Notes under the pieces: generated by a model
What the model was told of the DNA's origin: nothing
The model's input: only the letters and a program-made list of their open reading frames with translations
The model's database searches: none
Made by a program: the position numbers and the translations under genes
Assembly (NCBI GenBank): GCA_001899255.1
Contig: MKVX01000023.1
Location: 343,660 to 407,659, forward strand
Length of the DNA: 64,000 nt
Direction: 5' to 3'
DNA from: Rhizobiales bacterium 62-47
Lineage (GTDB): Bacteria; Pseudomonadota; Alphaproteobacteria; Rhizobiales; Xanthobacteraceae
Shown: piece after piece, positions 63,657 through 64,000 of the stretch
How the letters are laid out: every line of letters starts with the position of its first letter
Numbering within the stretch: position 1 is the first letter of the stretch

Positions 63657-64000
63657 TCACACCCGCTCGATGATGATCGCCGGCGCCATGCCGCCAGCCG
63701 CACACATCGTCACCAACCCGCGCTTGAGATCGCGCCGCTCCAGTTCATCCAGCAGCGTCCCGATCAAGATCGATCCCGTGGCGCCAATCGGATGACCGAG
63801 CGCGATCGAACCGCCGTTGACATTGACCTTGTCACGGTCGAGCTTGAGATCGCGGATGAATTTCTCAGCAACCACGGCAAACGCCTCGTTGACCTCAAAC
63901 AGGTCGATATCGTCCAGCGTCAGCCCCGCCTTGGCCAGGACCTTGCGGGCCGCAGGCACCGGAGCATTCAGCATCAGGGTCGGAGAATCGCCGATATTGG
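63657..64000 (-). CDS. Acetyl-CoA acetyltransferase, 3' part (runs off the window)
   Basis: The visible C-terminal part of a thiolase: [54 protein letters not shown] (catalytic His) and the terminal [16 protein letters not shown] with the catalytic Cys. The frame continues past base 64000, so the start lies outside. It performs thiolysis or condensation of acetoacetyl-CoA. The Cys motif reads CAAGGMAPA where most thiolases have CxGxGMGxA. Confidence 0.93.
   Translation of the reverse strand, partial: NIGDSPTLMLNAPVPAARKVLAKAGLTLDDIDLFEVNEAFAVVAEKFIRDLKLDRDKVNVNGGSIALGHPIGATGSILIGTLLDELERRDLKRGLVTMCAAGGMAPAIIIERV

Overview
The window reads as chromosomal DNA of a GC-rich alphaproteobacterium, most likely Hyphomicrobiales of the Bradyrhizobium/Rhodopseudomonas/Afipia group (Nitrobacteraceae). 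This is inferred from gene content: a D-tartrate dehydratase of the Bradyrhizobium TarD type, DUF6894 and DUF3297 proteins, a transaldolase-phosphoglucose isomerase fusion, an OxlT-type transporter with a tiny partner, and the small palindromic repeats with CGTCATCCTGAGGTGCGAGC or CGTCATTGCGAG arms. No rRNA, tRNA, CRISPR array, insertion sequence or phage gene was recognised.

Region 1 (about 0-12 kb) is a catabolic patchwork broken up by intergenic palindromic repeats. It holds an alpha/beta hydrolase, an acyl-CoA-dehydrogenase-fold flavoprotein, an acyl-CoA ligase, an opine-dehydrogenase-like enzyme, a 3-hydroxyacyl-CoA dehydrogenase, a NicX-type ring-cleaving dioxygenase, a divergent flavin reductase-MarR fusion, an NMT1-type binding protein and malonyl-CoA decarboxylase. 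Together they suggest uptake, activation, oxidation and ring cleavage of an unidentified (perhaps N-containing aromatic) acid, but the substrate is not known. Region 2 (12-19.5 kb) has an ArsR/AHSA1 pair with a small membrane protein, an ABC importer downstream of tartrate dehydratase, a glutathione peroxidase/DUF3297 pair, an amidase and a DUF6894 protein.

Region 3 (19.6-25.9 kb) is a LysR regulator followed by pqqABCDE, a proline-iminopeptidase-like hydrolase and a small alpha/beta-barrel-like protein. Region 4 (26-30.7 kb) is a compact three-gene 2-oxoacid oxidoreductase whose subunits are fusions and which carries its own NAD(P)H/FAD/Fe-S module. Region 5 (31-51.4 kb) is central carbon and storage metabolism: tal-pgi, gnd, zwf, pgl and gntK; then a divergent pair of units, malQ-GH15 on the minus strand and glgE, treS-maltokinase, glgB and glgX on the plus strand. 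These encode the GlgE route in which trehalose becomes maltose, maltose-1-phosphate and branched alpha-glucan, plus enzymes that return the glucan to glucose and glucose phosphates feeding the pentose phosphate genes beside them.

Region 6 (51.6-64 kb) has a Lys/Arg-rich histone-like protein, an OxlT-type antiporter with a 41-residue partner, a small membrane protein next to a 7Fe ferredoxin, an O-acetylhomoserine sulfhydrylase with a hydrolase, a Ugp-like ABC operon (C-B-A-E) ending in an endonuclease/exonuclease/phosphatase-family gene, an EthA-like flavin monooxygenase and the 3' end of a thiolase that runs off the window. The most unusual items are the allosteric-looking flavin reductase-MarR fusion divergent from a NicX-type dioxygenase with paired palindromic boxes between them, the self-contained 2-oxoacid oxidoreductase, a LysR-type box in front of pqqA, and several short genes found by reading the gaps.
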